From NCBI GenBank assembly GCA_965222705.1, contig CBDCUO010000054.1, forward strand, positions 62,001-126,000: a DNA stretch of 64,000 bases, read 5' to 3'. Positions 44,864 through 53,978 of the stretch are shown here, one piece after another. The notes below the pieces were generated by a model, which made no database searches, was not told the origin of the DNA, and worked only from the letters and a program-made list of their open reading frames with translations. A program made the position numbers and the translations under genes. Each line of letters opens with the position of its first letter. Within the stretch, counting starts at the first letter, position 1. The DNA is from JAFMDF01 sp965222705. GTDB lineage: Bacteria > Bacteroidota > Bacteroidia > Chitinophagales > Saprospiraceae.

Positions 44864-45374
44864 CTAGTGCTGTTTGCTAAGGCGGGACCAGCCCAGCCGA
44901 ACGACGAGCAATAAACCAATCAGAATCAGAAAAACATACTGAATAGGAATATAAGAAAAGACAAATATCCTGGTTTTTTCCATTAACCACATCAAACTTA
45001 ATACCGCTCCAATCATCCAAATCAGACCGGATAATTTATCAAAAACCCGGAATATGTTCAAGATTAGCTGTTCTTCGAATAATCAATAAGGTGGCGATCA
45101 TGGAGAGAATGGGTAATACTTGGGTAAAAACATCTGCCTCCAATATACTTCTTCTTTCAAAAATGAGGAGGTAAATGTTCAAAGTAACAGAAAAAATGCC
45201 TGGTACAGCTACCAGATAAATAAGCATGGAATAAAAGTACTTCCAGGCATCTGAATCTTCTTCCCCTTCGCCAATAATGCTACCAATAAAGGCAGTTAAC
45301 GGAATCAGGACAAAAAAAGCAATAATGTATATTGGATGCTGGGTCAATACATCAAAAAACTCTTGAAGTGTCAT
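44864..45374 (-). pseudogene. Five-helix membrane protein of unknown function, one frameshift
   Basis: Starting at the ATG of MTLQEFFDVLTQHP (45374; another start lies 14 codons upstream) and removing one base from the T5 run at plus 45041-45045, a 169-residue protein with five membrane helices results. The two parts join as NLEHIPGFDKLSGLIWMIGA. Uncorrected, the first part ends after GF, and the rest would need an overlapping TTG start. I recognise it only as a conserved Bacteroidota membrane protein without assigned role. Most likely the break is of the same kind as in the neighbouring receptor. Confidence 0.6.
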
Positions 45375-45551
45375 TGCAGATTTGTTTTGGGTGTAAATTT
45401 CCAAAAATAAAGCCAAATTATTAACCCCTCATTGCTAAATTGTGGTAGGTAAATAAAAGATGCTACACTTTATACAAGATTGATTTTGATTCCAGAGGTC
45501 AAGGATCGGATTGAATGCACTCAATACGAAGCATGGGAAGACATCCCCTTC

Positions 45552-46601
45552 TCATCCTCTTCTTGGTTTATACCTAGATTTATTTAAAATTTCCTGTACA
45601 TCTTCCAGCGCAACTAAATCTTGCAAAGATACCCCAGGGTTCCGCTCCATATAAGCCTTGACGATTTGCCACCCGAGCCAATTGCCTGCCTTGCCGGGGG
45701 CCTCCTCTGGCATTCCAGCAGAGTGCGGAGCGATAGAAATTAAAGTTTTAAAGTCCTGATATTCATCAGAATAGAGCAGTTCTTGCGTTAATATATAAGC
45801 CCAAATTTCTGCTTCATTTCGTGCTATCCATTCTGTCTGGCTGGAAGTGAAGCCTAGTTTTACGCTATCTTGCTCATAAGGTAGCAGATGGTCCAATAGA
45901 TAGATTTTTTTACCATTATGAATGATATAGTCAATAAAGCGGACTCCATTTACTTCTCCCAGGAGATCATCTACCAATCCTTCAAATATTTTGGCAGCCA
46001 GGTGTTTTTCATCCTGAGTTCGGGCGATGTATTTGGGTAAGTTCAAAGGAGGGAAGTAATAATAAGAAAAGTCCTTTCCAAGAAAAAGATCTAGTCCAAT
46101 TCCTATACAATTTTCGATAGGTGGCAATACGATCCCGTAGGTGAATTCAGAAATAAAGGTATAAAATTCAGGAATTTCTTTGTCAGGAAAATAATATTTA
46201 TAAAATTGAAATCCTTGCTGTAATTGTTTTTCGATTTTGCTAAAGTCCCGATAGGTCGAATCTACTTTGTGGCGCAATTTCCGGACAAAGGGATAGGTTA
46301 AAAAACCCTTTAGATAGTCTTTGTAAACGCCCGTCGTATCCCAGGGCTTTTTTAGTTGCAGTACATTGGTAAAATAGAAATCGGAAAAGGCGGGATATTG
46401 CGCTTCCAGTTTTTCGACTCCCGCTTTTACTTCATTGGTATCAATGGCAAACAGGTCCCGATCAAAACGGTGAATTTTTACTTTGACTTCCACAGAGCTA
46501 ACATCTGGAATCTTCTTATCTTTGTCCCCTCTACAAGCCCAAAACAAAGCAAAACCTGTCAAAAGCAATCCCGTGAGCAAAAACTGTTTTTTATAAAACA
46601 T
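45552..46601 (-). CDS. gldB: Gliding motility lipoprotein GldB
   Basis: A 349-residue protein from the ATG at 46601, chosen because it starts a lipoprotein signal (KKQFLLTGLLLTGFALFWAC); the frame is open 38 codons further upstream without homology. Family segments: HRFDRDLFAID, YPAFSDFYFTNVL and a long mixed middle with GIGLDLFLGKDFSYYYFPP. GldB is required for gliding in Flavobacterium and is conserved also in non-gliding Bacteroidota, where its function is unclear. Together with T9SS cargo and a PorG-like barrel in this window it supports a T9SS-bearing organism. Divergent from an outer membrane barrel gene. Confidence 0.9.
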   Translation of the reverse strand: MFYKKQFLLTGLLLTGFALFWACRGDKDKKIPDVSSVEVKVKIHRFDRDLFAIDTNEVKAGVEKLEAQYPAFSDFYFTNVLQLKKPWDTTGVYKDYLKGFLTYPFVRKLRHKVDSTYRDFSKIEKQLQQGFQFYKYYFPDKEIPEFYTFISEFTYGIVLPPIENCIGIGLDLFLGKDFSYYYFPPLNLPKYIARTQDEKHLAAKIFEGLVDDLLGEVNGVRFIDYIIHNGKKIYLLDHLLPYEQDSVKLGFTSSQTEWIARNEAEIWAYILTQELLYSDEYQDFKTLISIAPHSAGMPEEAPGKAGNWLGWQIVKAYMERNPGVSLQDLVALEDVQEILNKSRYKPRRG

Positions 46602-46721
46602 GAGCCAAAAAATTTGAAATAAATCCGTTTTTAATTTCGTAATAATTGAGATAGTATTTAAATCACCATCTTTGGCAATGCACATAGCGCACTCTACTGC
46701 CAAAGAATCAACCATAATAAA

Positions 46722-47459
46722 ATGAAAAAAATTGTATTAACCGCTGCCTTTTTTCTTGGGGTGATTCCAGTTGTATTTGGGCAACTTGACCCGCTTGAAT
46801 TAGGTGGCGAATTGCGTTTGGGATTCCAGTTAAGTCCTTCTTTCAGTTGGATGTCAACGGACGACAACCAAATCAACGGCAATGGGACAAATGTTGGCCT
46901 AAAATTAGGCATGGTAAGTGAATATTATTTTCGAGAAAACTATGCGATCACTAGTGGTATCAATTTCGCTTTTAACCAAGGTGGCACACTAAGACATGTT
47001 CAGGGTGGAAATTTTTGGTCAAAATCGGAACTAAGCGATCCCGATCTAACCTCCCTACCCGATGGGGTAAATTTATTATACCATATTCAGTATTTGGAAA
47101 TTCCTTTGGGTTTAAAAATGCGTACCAAAGAATTCGGCTATTTGCGGTATTTTGCGGAGATTCCCACTTTTACCCTTGGCTTTAAATTACAGGCAAGAGG
47201 AGATGTGCGGGGAACTGCAGATCTGGACAGAGATCGGGAAAACATTACCAAAGATGTTAATTTATTCAACCTGACTTGGGGTTTTGGGGCAGGCGTCCAG
47301 TACACTTTATCTGAAAATACAGCTTTGATTGGAGGAGTTATCTATCGGCAGGGCTTTTCCGATGTGACGGACGATGGAGCTATCAAATCGGATAGCAGTA
47401 TGGAAATTTCTAAAGGAATTATTAAAAGCATTACCCTTCGATTGGGAGTGTTATTCTAA
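46722..47459 (+). CDS. Outer membrane beta-barrel protein, PorT-like
   Basis: A 245-residue protein with a signal peptide (MKKIVLTAAFFLGVIPVVFG) and about eight amphipathic strands, ending in TLRLGVLF with the aromatic terminal residue of outer membrane barrels. The layout (GLKLGMVSEYYFRENYAITSG, YLEIPLGLKMRT, GFGAGVQYTL) matches the porin/PorT family of Bacteroidota. PorT itself is a T9SS assembly factor, but many paralogs have no such role and it cannot be decided here. Confidence 0.82.
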   Translation: MKKIVLTAAFFLGVIPVVFGQLDPLELGGELRLGFQLSPSFSWMSTDDNQINGNGTNVGLKLGMVSEYYFRENYAITSGINFAFNQGGTLRHVQGGNFWSKSELSDPDLTSLPDGVNLLYHIQYLEIPLGLKMRTKEFGYLRYFAEIPTFTLGFKLQARGDVRGTADLDRDRENITKDVNLFNLTWGFGAGVQYTLSENTALIGGVIYRQGFSDVTDDGAIKSDSSMEISKGIIKSITLRLGVLF

Positions 47460-47624
47460 TCACCTGATTCTAAAACAATTAGGTTCTTTGAAAAAAATTG
47501 CGTCTTGGAGGAATAAAGAAATTCAAAATGCTCATCGCTTATGGTCTTTGCCACTTTAAATTTATTTACTCCACACAATTTGTCAAAGAAGCAACAATTA
47601 TTATATTCGCCGAAATTTTCAGAG

Positions 47625-48509
47625 ATGAGCTCTAATATAGAAACGATGGTTGACAATTTTGTTAGCGAAGCATTTTTAAATGACTTTATTGATCGGGCTT
47701 TAGCAGAAGATGTGCGGGATGGCGACCATACTTCTCTGGCTTGTATTTCGGCAGATGATCGATCCAAAGCAAAGCTTTTAGTAAAGGATGACGGGGTAAT
47801 TGCAGGATTGGAATTAGCCCAATATATTTTTAAAAGAGTGGACCCCACCGCCCTTATTGAATTGTCTAATAAGGATGGAGAGGCGGTTCGATATGGAGAT
47901 ATTGCTTTCACGGTCGAATGCAATACTCACGCCTTATTAAAAGCAGAACGACTGGTTTTGAATGCCATGCAACGAATGAGCGGTATCGCCACCTTGTCCA
48001 ACCGATTCAAATTTGAAGTAGAGGATCTGCCTGTAAAAATATTGGATACTCGAAAAACCACTCCCCTTTTACGATTTTTGGAAAAATGGGCGGTCAAAGC
48101 AGGTGGTTGTGAAAACTATCGCTTTGGTTTGTATGACCGAATGATGATAAAAGATAACCATATTGATGCTTGTGGTGGTATTCAAGAGGCAATCAAAGCC
48201 GTAAATTACTATTTAAAAAAACAGCAACTAGAACTACCCATTACAGTAGAGGTGCGAAATTTGGTAGAATTATATAAGGTTTTGGAGATAGGAAAAGTAG
48301 ATAGAATTATGCTAGATAATTTTGAAATTCCTATTCTGGAAGAAGCCGTTGCTACTATTGGAAGTAATTATGAAACGGAAGCATCGGGTGGCGTTACCAT
48401 TTATACAGTGCGAGAAATTGCCAAAACAGGAGTGGATTATATTTCTGTAGGGGCCTTGACCCATTCTGCCTCAAGCATGGATTTAAGTCTGAAAGTAATC
48501 CTTCTTTGA
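47625..48509 (+). CDS. nadC: Nicotinate-nucleotide pyrophosphorylase (carboxylating)
   Basis: About 294 residues from ATG 47625; ATG 47646 is equally good, and the frame is open to 47541 without homology. The quinolinate phosphoribosyltransferase makes nicotinate mononucleotide in NAD synthesis. Signatures: LAEDVRDGDHTSLA, LNAMQRMSGIAT, the substrate-binding DTRKTTPLLRFLEKWAVKAGGCENYRFGLYD region, MIKDNHI, and the phosphate-binding ASGGVTIYTVREIA and DYISVGALTHS. Length is standard. No nadA or nadB is visible. Confidence 0.96.
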   Translation: MSSNIETMVDNFVSEAFLNDFIDRALAEDVRDGDHTSLACISADDRSKAKLLVKDDGVIAGLELAQYIFKRVDPTALIELSNKDGEAVRYGDIAFTVECNTHALLKAERLVLNAMQRMSGIATLSNRFKFEVEDLPVKILDTRKTTPLLRFLEKWAVKAGGCENYRFGLYDRMMIKDNHIDACGGIQEAIKAVNYYLKKQQLELPITVEVRNLVELYKVLEIGKVDRIMLDNFEIPILEEAVATIGSNYETEASGGVTIYTVREIAKTGVDYISVGALTHSASSMDLSLKVILL

Positions 48510-48754
48510 CAGATTAGTACTTTTTCCTCTCCTCTATCGCATCAATCTTTTAGATTGTTAGTAAAATACTGTATTTTTAAGGAATTAATAACCGAGGAGA
48601 AACGGAAGTTGGTCTAATCATTAAATTAGGTAATCTGGGTTTTTCAGCCGTTTATTTTTTTATCAAAAAATTTGCCCCAACCCCTTGATTACGATGATTA
48701 TTAGCTTTCAGCATGACTATTTTGCCCGTTAATATCCTGGAGATAGCGCAACTA

Positions 48755-51103
48755 ATGATGAAGAGATCAGGCAAATATCATTTTATATTGCTGTATTGCT
48801 TATTACTTGGGCGAGTAATTTTTGCGCAGCATTCCATCCAGCCGAAGGCAGAAATTCCAGTAGAAATTGAATTTTCCGACCAGGGGGGATTTTATGACGA
48901 GGAAGTGATTTTGGAAATGCGCGCGCCTGGAGCGACAATTTATTATACACTGGACGGCTCTTTACCTACCAAAAGCGCTGCATTATATGATTTTCCACTA
49001 TTAATTAACACGACCACCGTTGTCCGTGCAAAGGCTTATAAAGGTAAAAAGGAAAGCAAAGTCTATGGACATACTTATTTCCTCAATGAGCCCACTTCTA
49101 CTTTTCCGACAGTTTCGATCGGTATTGCGCCCTGGGTCTTATTTGATCCGGAAGTGGGACTTTTCATGAATGGCCCAGAAGCGATAGACTCTTTGTGGAA
49201 AAAACCAGGAGCTAATTTTTGGAGCAAATCCGAAAAAATTGTCAATACGGAAATATTTGAAACCGAAGGCAAATGTGTTTTTCGCAGCCAGACGGGATTT
49301 CGCCTTTTTGGAGGTATGAGCCGCTTGTTCCCACAAAAATCAATCGTCCTTGTCAGCAGGGACGAGTATGGGGAAAAACGCATTAAGCACAAAATTTTTG
49401 GTAAAAAAAATCCTTCTAAATTTAAGTTTTTAGTACTTCGAAATTCGGGTAGTGATTGGGGAAAAACACATTTTAGGGATGCATTGATGGCTGATCTGGT
49501 CAATCATTGGGACTTGGACAAGCAGGCAGACCGACCGGCCCACGTTTACATCAATGGCAAATATTGGGGTATTTACCACATTCGGGAAAAAGTCAACCGC
49601 TATTTTATCGAAACGCACTGGGGCTATCACAAAGACAGCATTGATCTAATAGAACATAAATTGACCAGAAAACGAGGGAGCAAAAAGCACTACCAGCGGA
49701 TGTTAGACTTTTTGGAAGATCACGATATGAGTCGGCCAGAAAATTATGCCTACATCCAGACTCAAATGGAAGTGGATAATTTTATGGACTACAAAATCGC
49801 CCAAATTTTTTATGATAATGTAGATGCTGGCGGCAACATCAAATATTGGCGACCGCAAACGGTGGTCGGTCGCTGGCGATGGATCTTATATGATACCGAT
49901 TGGGGCTTTGGCTTGCATAGTGCGTCCGCTTATAAGCATAATAGCCTGGAATTCCATACAGAGCCAGCAGGCCCTAACTGGCCAAATCCTCCCTGGAGTA
50001 CCTTTATTTTGAGGAAACTGCTGGATAATGAAGAATTTCGCCAGGCATTCATCAATCGTTTTGCCGATCACATGAATTACTCTTTTCACTCCCAAAGAGT
50101 CTTGACCTACATTGACAAACATTACCGACAGATAAAACCAGAAATGCCCCGACATTTCGACCGATGGCGACTAAGTAGAAAAAAATGGGAACAACAAGTA
50201 CAAATCATGCGGACTTTTGCCAAAGAACGCCCCAAATATATGCGTAGGTACTTAATGGAAAAATTCCATACCGGTCGAATTGTCACTTTACAGCTAGCAG
50301 TCACAGAAGGAGGGACTATTCATTTAAACCATAACTTAGAAATCACCAACAAAAGTGATTTTAGGGGGCATTATTTTGAAAAAGTACCCATTTACTTAGA
50401 AGCAGAACCCGATTTAGGGTATCAGTTTTCTCATTGGGAAGGCATAGAAATGCAAGAAGGTACTAGAACTATGGCCTTGGCTTTATTAGAAAAAACAGCC
50501 TTTTTAAAAGCCGTCTTTAAAAAAGTAACCAACCCTATAGCTGGCCAGGTTATGATTAACGAAATTAGTTGTAATAATAAGGAAACAGGCGATTGGCTGG
50601 AAATTTATAACCACGCCTCAAAACCAGTTGACTTAACGGACTGGTTCTTGACAGACAACAAAAATATCTATCGCTTTCCTTCGGTCTCAATTCCTTCAAA
50701 AGACTATCTGGTCCTCTGCCAGGATTCTGCAAAATTCAACAAGCAATTTCCCGATTTTGCCAATGCCCATGGCAATTTGGGATTTGGCTTGAGCAAGCGA
50801 AAAGAAAGGCTAAATCTGTACGACTCTAAAGGGGCCTCCGTAGATAAATTTGAGTATAAAATAAAACCCAGAGATTCTATTTTTACACTCAATTTATTAT
50901 TGCCCGGGTTGGATAATGGCGATATTGAGAATTGGGAAGCACTCACTGGAAACGGCTCCCCTGGCCGACCTAATACTTATTACCTGGAAAGCCGAATACA
51001 AGCAAGGCAGGAAATTTGGATGCGATTGGGGGCCGCAATTGGAGTAATGCTAATTTTAGCCTTTATGCTTTGGATGAAACGAAAGCAGATGGCGCAAATT
51101 TAG
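48755..51103 (+). CDS. CotH-kinase-like protein with chitobiase-type, lamin-tail and C-terminal membrane segments
   Basis: About 782 residues from the ATG at 48755 (upstream ATG at 48713 also possible). Order: signal peptide, chitobiase/hexosaminidase C-terminal-type domain (YYTLDGSLPT), CotH domain (about 190-470, with LVLRNSGSDWG, GIYHIREKVNRYF and LYDTDWGFG), a repeat-like beta domain, a lamin-tail domain (VMINEISCNNKETGDWLEIYN) and a final membrane helix with a basic tail (AAIGVMLILAFMLWMKRKQ). CotH kinases phosphorylate proteins in Bacillus spores; here the Asp-rich DTDWG motif is kept. A T9SS sorting domain, common in such proteins, is replaced by the membrane anchor. Confidence 0.88.
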   Translation: MMKRSGKYHFILLYCLLLGRVIFAQHSIQPKAEIPVEIEFSDQGGFYDEEVILEMRAPGATIYYTLDGSLPTKSAALYDFPLLINTTTVVRAKAYKGKKESKVYGHTYFLNEPTSTFPTVSIGIAPWVLFDPEVGLFMNGPEAIDSLWKKPGANFWSKSEKIVNTEIFETEGKCVFRSQTGFRLFGGMSRLFPQKSIVLVSRDEYGEKRIKHKIFGKKNPSKFKFLVLRNSGSDWGKTHFRDALMADLVNHWDLDKQADRPAHVYINGKYWGIYHIREKVNRYFIETHWGYHKDSIDLIEHKLTRKRGSKKHYQRMLDFLEDHDMSRPENYAYIQTQMEVDNFMDYKIAQIFYDNVDAGGNIKYWRPQTVVGRWRWILYDTDWGFGLHSASAYKHNSLEFHTEPAGPNWPNPPWSTFILRKLLDNEEFRQAFINRFADHMNYSFHSQRVLTYIDKHYRQIKPEMPRHFDRWRLSRKKWEQQVQIMRTFAKERPKYMRRYLMEKFHTGRIVTLQLAVTEGGTIHLNHNLEITNKSDFRGHYFEKVPIYLEAEPDLGYQFSHWEGIEMQEGTRTMALALLEKTAFLKAVFKKVTNPIAGQVMINEISCNNKETGDWLEIYNHASKPVDLTDWFLTDNKNIYRFPSVSIPSKDYLVLCQDSAKFNKQFPDFANAHGNLGFGLSKRKERLNLYDSKGASVDKFEYKIKPRDSIFTLNLLLPGLDNGDIENWEALTGNGSPGRPNTYYLESRIQARQEIWMRLGAAIGVMLILAFMLWMKRKQMAQI

Positions 51104-51122
51104 CAATGGTCAATAAATAAAT

Positions 51123-51572
51123 ATGAATATAGAGTCCGCCATTCAGCAAAAACGACCTTTTAGAAATGCCCACCAAAAAGTAATGGTCAATATTATTTAT
51201 ACCCATAATTGGATGACGGATAAAATCCGAAGCCACTTGAAGCCTTTTGGCATCACCATGAAGCAATATAATGTCTTGAGAATTTTAAAAGGAGCCGGAG
51301 AGCCTATCACCACTTCAACTATTCGCGAACGCCTGCTCGACAAAATGTCCGATGCTTCCAGAATCGTGGAAAGATTGCACCAAAAAGGATTGATCACCAG
51401 GACGATATGCCCAAATGACAAGAGGTTGGTGGACATCATGCTCAGTAAAAAAGGAAAACAATTATTGGAAAAAATGACAGCTTTTAATACAAAAATGGAC
51501 GAGATCGTAGGCAATTTAAGCGAAGAAGACGCGCAAATACTCAGCCATTTGTTAGATAAAATGCGGAAGTAG
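51123..51572 (+). CDS. MarR family transcriptional regulator
   Basis: A 149-residue winged-helix protein: VLRILKGAGEPITTSTIRERLLDKMSDASRIVERLHQKGLI as the DNA-binding helices, and the wing TRTICPNDKRLVDIMLSKKGKQLLE. Dimeric regulators of this family respond to small molecules or oxidation and usually control an adjacent gene. The gene starts 19 bases after the CotH-type gene on the same strand and is convergent with the barrel gene. No obvious target or ligand. Confidence 0.93.
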   Translation: MNIESAIQQKRPFRNAHQKVMVNIIYTHNWMTDKIRSHLKPFGITMKQYNVLRILKGAGEPITTSTIRERLLDKMSDASRIVERLHQKGLITRTICPNDKRLVDIMLSKKGKQLLEKMTAFNTKMDEIVGNLSEEDAQILSHLLDKMRK

Positions 51573-51584
51573 CAATTAGTCCAA

Positions 51585-52457
51585 TCATTTGCTAGATACC
51601 TTGGGACACTTTAAATCCCCAAAATAATAGACTAGCCCTACACTTAAAAAGGCAAAGGAGTCCTTCGTCTGGCTATTACCCCTTTGCCGTCCGGTTTCTC
51701 CAATTTTTTCAGGAGCGGGAACAGATCGGTCAGATAAAGCCACTGCCAAACCTCCCCTTAAGCTTTCTAAATCACCAGCATCGGGATAGACGCCACTTAC
51801 ATCGTCCAAATAATCCGTAAATAAACGGCGGGCACTCAATTCAATATTAATACTCCATTCATAATTAATATCTACCTTCAAGCCCGCACCAAAAGCCAAA
51901 CCACCCGACACCGTATAATATTCTTCTCCTCTAAATTGACCTTCTGTGCCCAATGGACGCAGATCAACAAGACTGGTGCTGCCCTGGCATTCGCTTAATG
52001 GCGTATTTGGGTTATTATCGCAAATTTTAGTTTGTGGATTAAAATAAGAAACCGAAAAACCTGCAAATAAATAAGGCGTGAAAAAGTTTTCATTGCTTCC
52101 ATGAAAATAAGGCAGAAAATTAAATTCAAATTGGGCCGAAGCGTCCAATATTTGGGATTGAAAGTTCAAATTTCTACGCCTTTCAAAAGTATTGTTGGAA
52201 TTGGCATCATCCGCTCGAACATTCCCAACGCTCCCGACAATTTTAATCGCTGTTCGTTCATTAAAATTATATCTGCCAACAATGCCTCCGGCAAGTCCCG
52301 GATCGCTCACTTTAACATTGGTATTTAAATCTCCAAAATAATGAGAAAGCCCAAAAAAACCTCCAAACTCTACCCCCTGTTGTGCTTGTGCACTTATTGT
52401 CAAAAAACTAAGGATTACCCACAGAATTTTTCTTTGTATGACTTTTTTTATGCTCAT
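51585..52457 (-). CDS. PorG-like (DUF6089) outer membrane protein
   Basis: A 290-residue barrel with a signal peptide (ending TISAQAQQ). The pattern GGFFGLSHYFGDLN near the N-terminus, YLFAGFSVSYFNP, and SARRLFTDYLDDVSGVYPD matches the DUF6089 family that includes the T9SS component PorG (seen in sequence; family link from memory). The C-terminus AFLSVGLVYYFGDLKCPK departs slightly from the usual end. PorG links the T9SS periplasmic ring to the outer membrane; paralogs exist, so the exact role is open. Confidence 0.78.
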   Translation of the reverse strand: MSIKKVIQRKILWVILSFLTISAQAQQGVEFGGFFGLSHYFGDLNTNVKVSDPGLAGGIVGRYNFNERTAIKIVGSVGNVRADDANSNNTFERRRNLNFQSQILDASAQFEFNFLPYFHGSNENFFTPYLFAGFSVSYFNPQTKICDNNPNTPLSECQGSTSLVDLRPLGTEGQFRGEEYYTVSGGLAFGAGLKVDINYEWSINIELSARRLFTDYLDDVSGVYPDAGDLESLRGGLAVALSDRSVPAPEKIGETGRQRGNSQTKDSFAFLSVGLVYYFGDLKCPKVSSK

Positions 52458-52631
52458 TTTATTATATTCCTGGATGTTAGGGAGGTTATGCTAAATTATT
52501 AAAACTACTAAATTATTAACTTTTAAATGAGTAAGTGTATCATTTGTGCCTCAAATATAAGTACCGATATAAACGTGAATTAAGGAGAGATATTACCAGA
52601 AAAATGGGTTTTTATTGTCTGGCAGCATTCA

Positions 52632-52655
52632 AAATAAAAAAGCCACAAAGTGGTT
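52632..52655 (-). terminator. Terminator of the PfkB-type kinase gene
   Basis: A six-base stem AACCAC / GTGGCT (with one G-T pair) around a TTT loop, followed by TTTTTTATTTT on the minus strand, about 70 bases after the kinase stop. Confidence 0.65.
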
Positions 52656-52727
52656 AAAAAATAAAATGAAACTACCTAGTGTTTTGATAGTTTTACAGCT
52701 ATTTAACCCATGAATGGGAAATAAACG

Positions 52728-53660
52728 CTAAATAGCTCCAACCGCCACCAAGTTAAAATTGACCAGATTCACAAACTCTTGTAAGCGATTTTCTATATCC
52801 GCATGGGTCAATTCTTTCAATCTCTGATTGCTAAATTTTTCCACACAGAAAGAAGCCAGCGCAGAGCCGTGAATAATCGCCCGCTTCATATTATCAAAAG
52901 AAATATCATCTGTTTGCGCCAAATAACCGGCAAAGCCACCGGCAAAAGTATCTCCGGCACCCGTAGGATCAAATACTTCTGCTAAGGGCAGTGCAGGCGC
53001 AGAAAAGACATTATTTTTATCAAATAGCAAAGCTCCATGTTCTCCTTTTTTAATGACCAAATATCTAGGTCCCATATCCAAAATCTTAGCAGCTGCTTTG
53101 ACTAAAGAATATTCCCCGGAAAGTTGGCGAGCTTCTTCGTCATTAATGGTTAATACATCAATTTGGGCAATTACCTTCTTTAAGCTATCCATTGCATTGT
53201 CCATCCAAAAATTCATGGTGTCCATAGTAATGAGCTTGGGGCGGTGATTCATTTGGTCAATTACTCGCATTTGTACTTCCGGTTGCAAATTTCCTAGTAG
53301 TACATACGCTGCATCTTTATAATCTTCTGGCAGTATCGGATCAAAATCCGCCAACACATTCAGATCCGTCACCAGCGTATCTCTAGCATTCATATTACTA
53401 TGATAACGACCAGACCAATAAAAGGATTTTTTTCCTTTTTTAACTTGCAAACCCTCCAGGTTAATGCCTCTGGAAGCCATATAATTCAATTCCTCCTGTG
53501 GAAAATCATCCCCAATCACCGAGACTAATTGCACATCCCTCGTATAGCGAGAAGCCGCAATACTGGCATATAATGCAGCTCCTCCAACAACCTTATCTGC
53601 CTTCCCAAAAGGCGTTTCAATCGAATCAAATGCAACCGTACCAACAATAACTAAAGCCAT
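52728..53660 (-). CDS. PfkB family carbohydrate/nucleoside kinase
   Basis: A 310-residue ribokinase-fold enzyme. The first PfkB signature region is GGAALYASIAASRYTRDVQLV, and the second, FDPTGAGDTFAGGFAGYLA, carries the catalytic Asp and anion hole. Substrate is not evident: sugar, adenosine and other small-molecule kinases share these motifs. The start MALVIVGTVAFDSIETPFG resembles adenosine-kinase-like and PfkB sugar kinase subgroups common in Bacteroidota. Single gene with its own terminator. Confidence 0.92.
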   Translation of the reverse strand: MALVIVGTVAFDSIETPFGKADKVVGGAALYASIAASRYTRDVQLVSVIGDDFPQEELNYMASRGINLEGLQVKKGKKSFYWSGRYHSNMNARDTLVTDLNVLADFDPILPEDYKDAAYVLLGNLQPEVQMRVIDQMNHRPKLITMDTMNFWMDNAMDSLKKVIAQIDVLTINDEEARQLSGEYSLVKAAAKILDMGPRYLVIKKGEHGALLFDKNNVFSAPALPLAEVFDPTGAGDTFAGGFAGYLAQTDDISFDNMKRAIIHGSALASFCVEKFSNQRLKELTHADIENRLQEFVNLVNFNLVAVGAI

Positions 53661-53700
53661 ATTAAATTGTTCGTTTTAAGTCTCTCTGATTTTTGTTTTT

Positions 53701-53708
53701 CAAAAATA
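53701..53708 (-). promoter_or_regulatory. Candidate -7 element of the PfkB-type kinase
   Basis: On the minus strand TATTTTTG, an exact TAnnTTTG match, about 40 bases before the start codon. TTTGG lies 17 bases upstream of it, slightly short spacing. Confidence 0.35.
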
Positions 53709-53778
53709 GTTATACTCTGTCCTGCCAAAAAGGTTAGGTATTTCTCAAAAAATTATGCCTCGAATTTGACCACAAATA

Positions 53779-53809
53779 TTGCACATTATTAATGAAAAAC
53801 ATAACTTTG
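53779..53809 (+). promoter_or_regulatory. Promoter of tRNA-Asn
   Basis: TTG (53779-53781), a 20-base spacer and TAACTTTG (53802-53809), about 42 bases before the tRNA. The -7 box is identical to that of mreB. Confidence 0.55.
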
Positions 53810-53850
53810 CTGCCGCTTACTGAAAAAGCAAATTTTCCTTTTCCAGTAAA

Positions 53851-53924
53851 GCCTCCATAGCTCAGCTGGTTAGAGCGGCGGACTGTTAATCCGTAGGTCC
53901 AAGGTTCGAGTCCTTGTGGGGGCG
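53851..53924 (+). tRNA. tRNA-Asn (GTT)
   Basis: A 74-base cloverleaf: acceptor GCCTCCA / TGGGGGC with one T-G pair, D-arm TAGCTCAGCTGGTTAGAGC, anticodon loop CTGTTAA with GTT, T-arm CAAGGTTCGAGTCCTTG, discriminator G. The 3' CCA is not encoded. Confidence 0.96.
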
Positions 53925-53930
53925 CAAAAT

Positions 53931-53960
53931 GCCCGACAATCAAATATGTCGGGCTTTTGT
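53931..53960 (+). terminator. Terminator after tRNA-Asn
   Basis: Perfect eight-base stem GCCCGACA / TGTCGGGC with an eight-base loop and TTTTG, six bases after the tRNA. Confidence 0.8.
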
Positions 53961-53978
53961 ATTTTAAGACCAAGCCTT

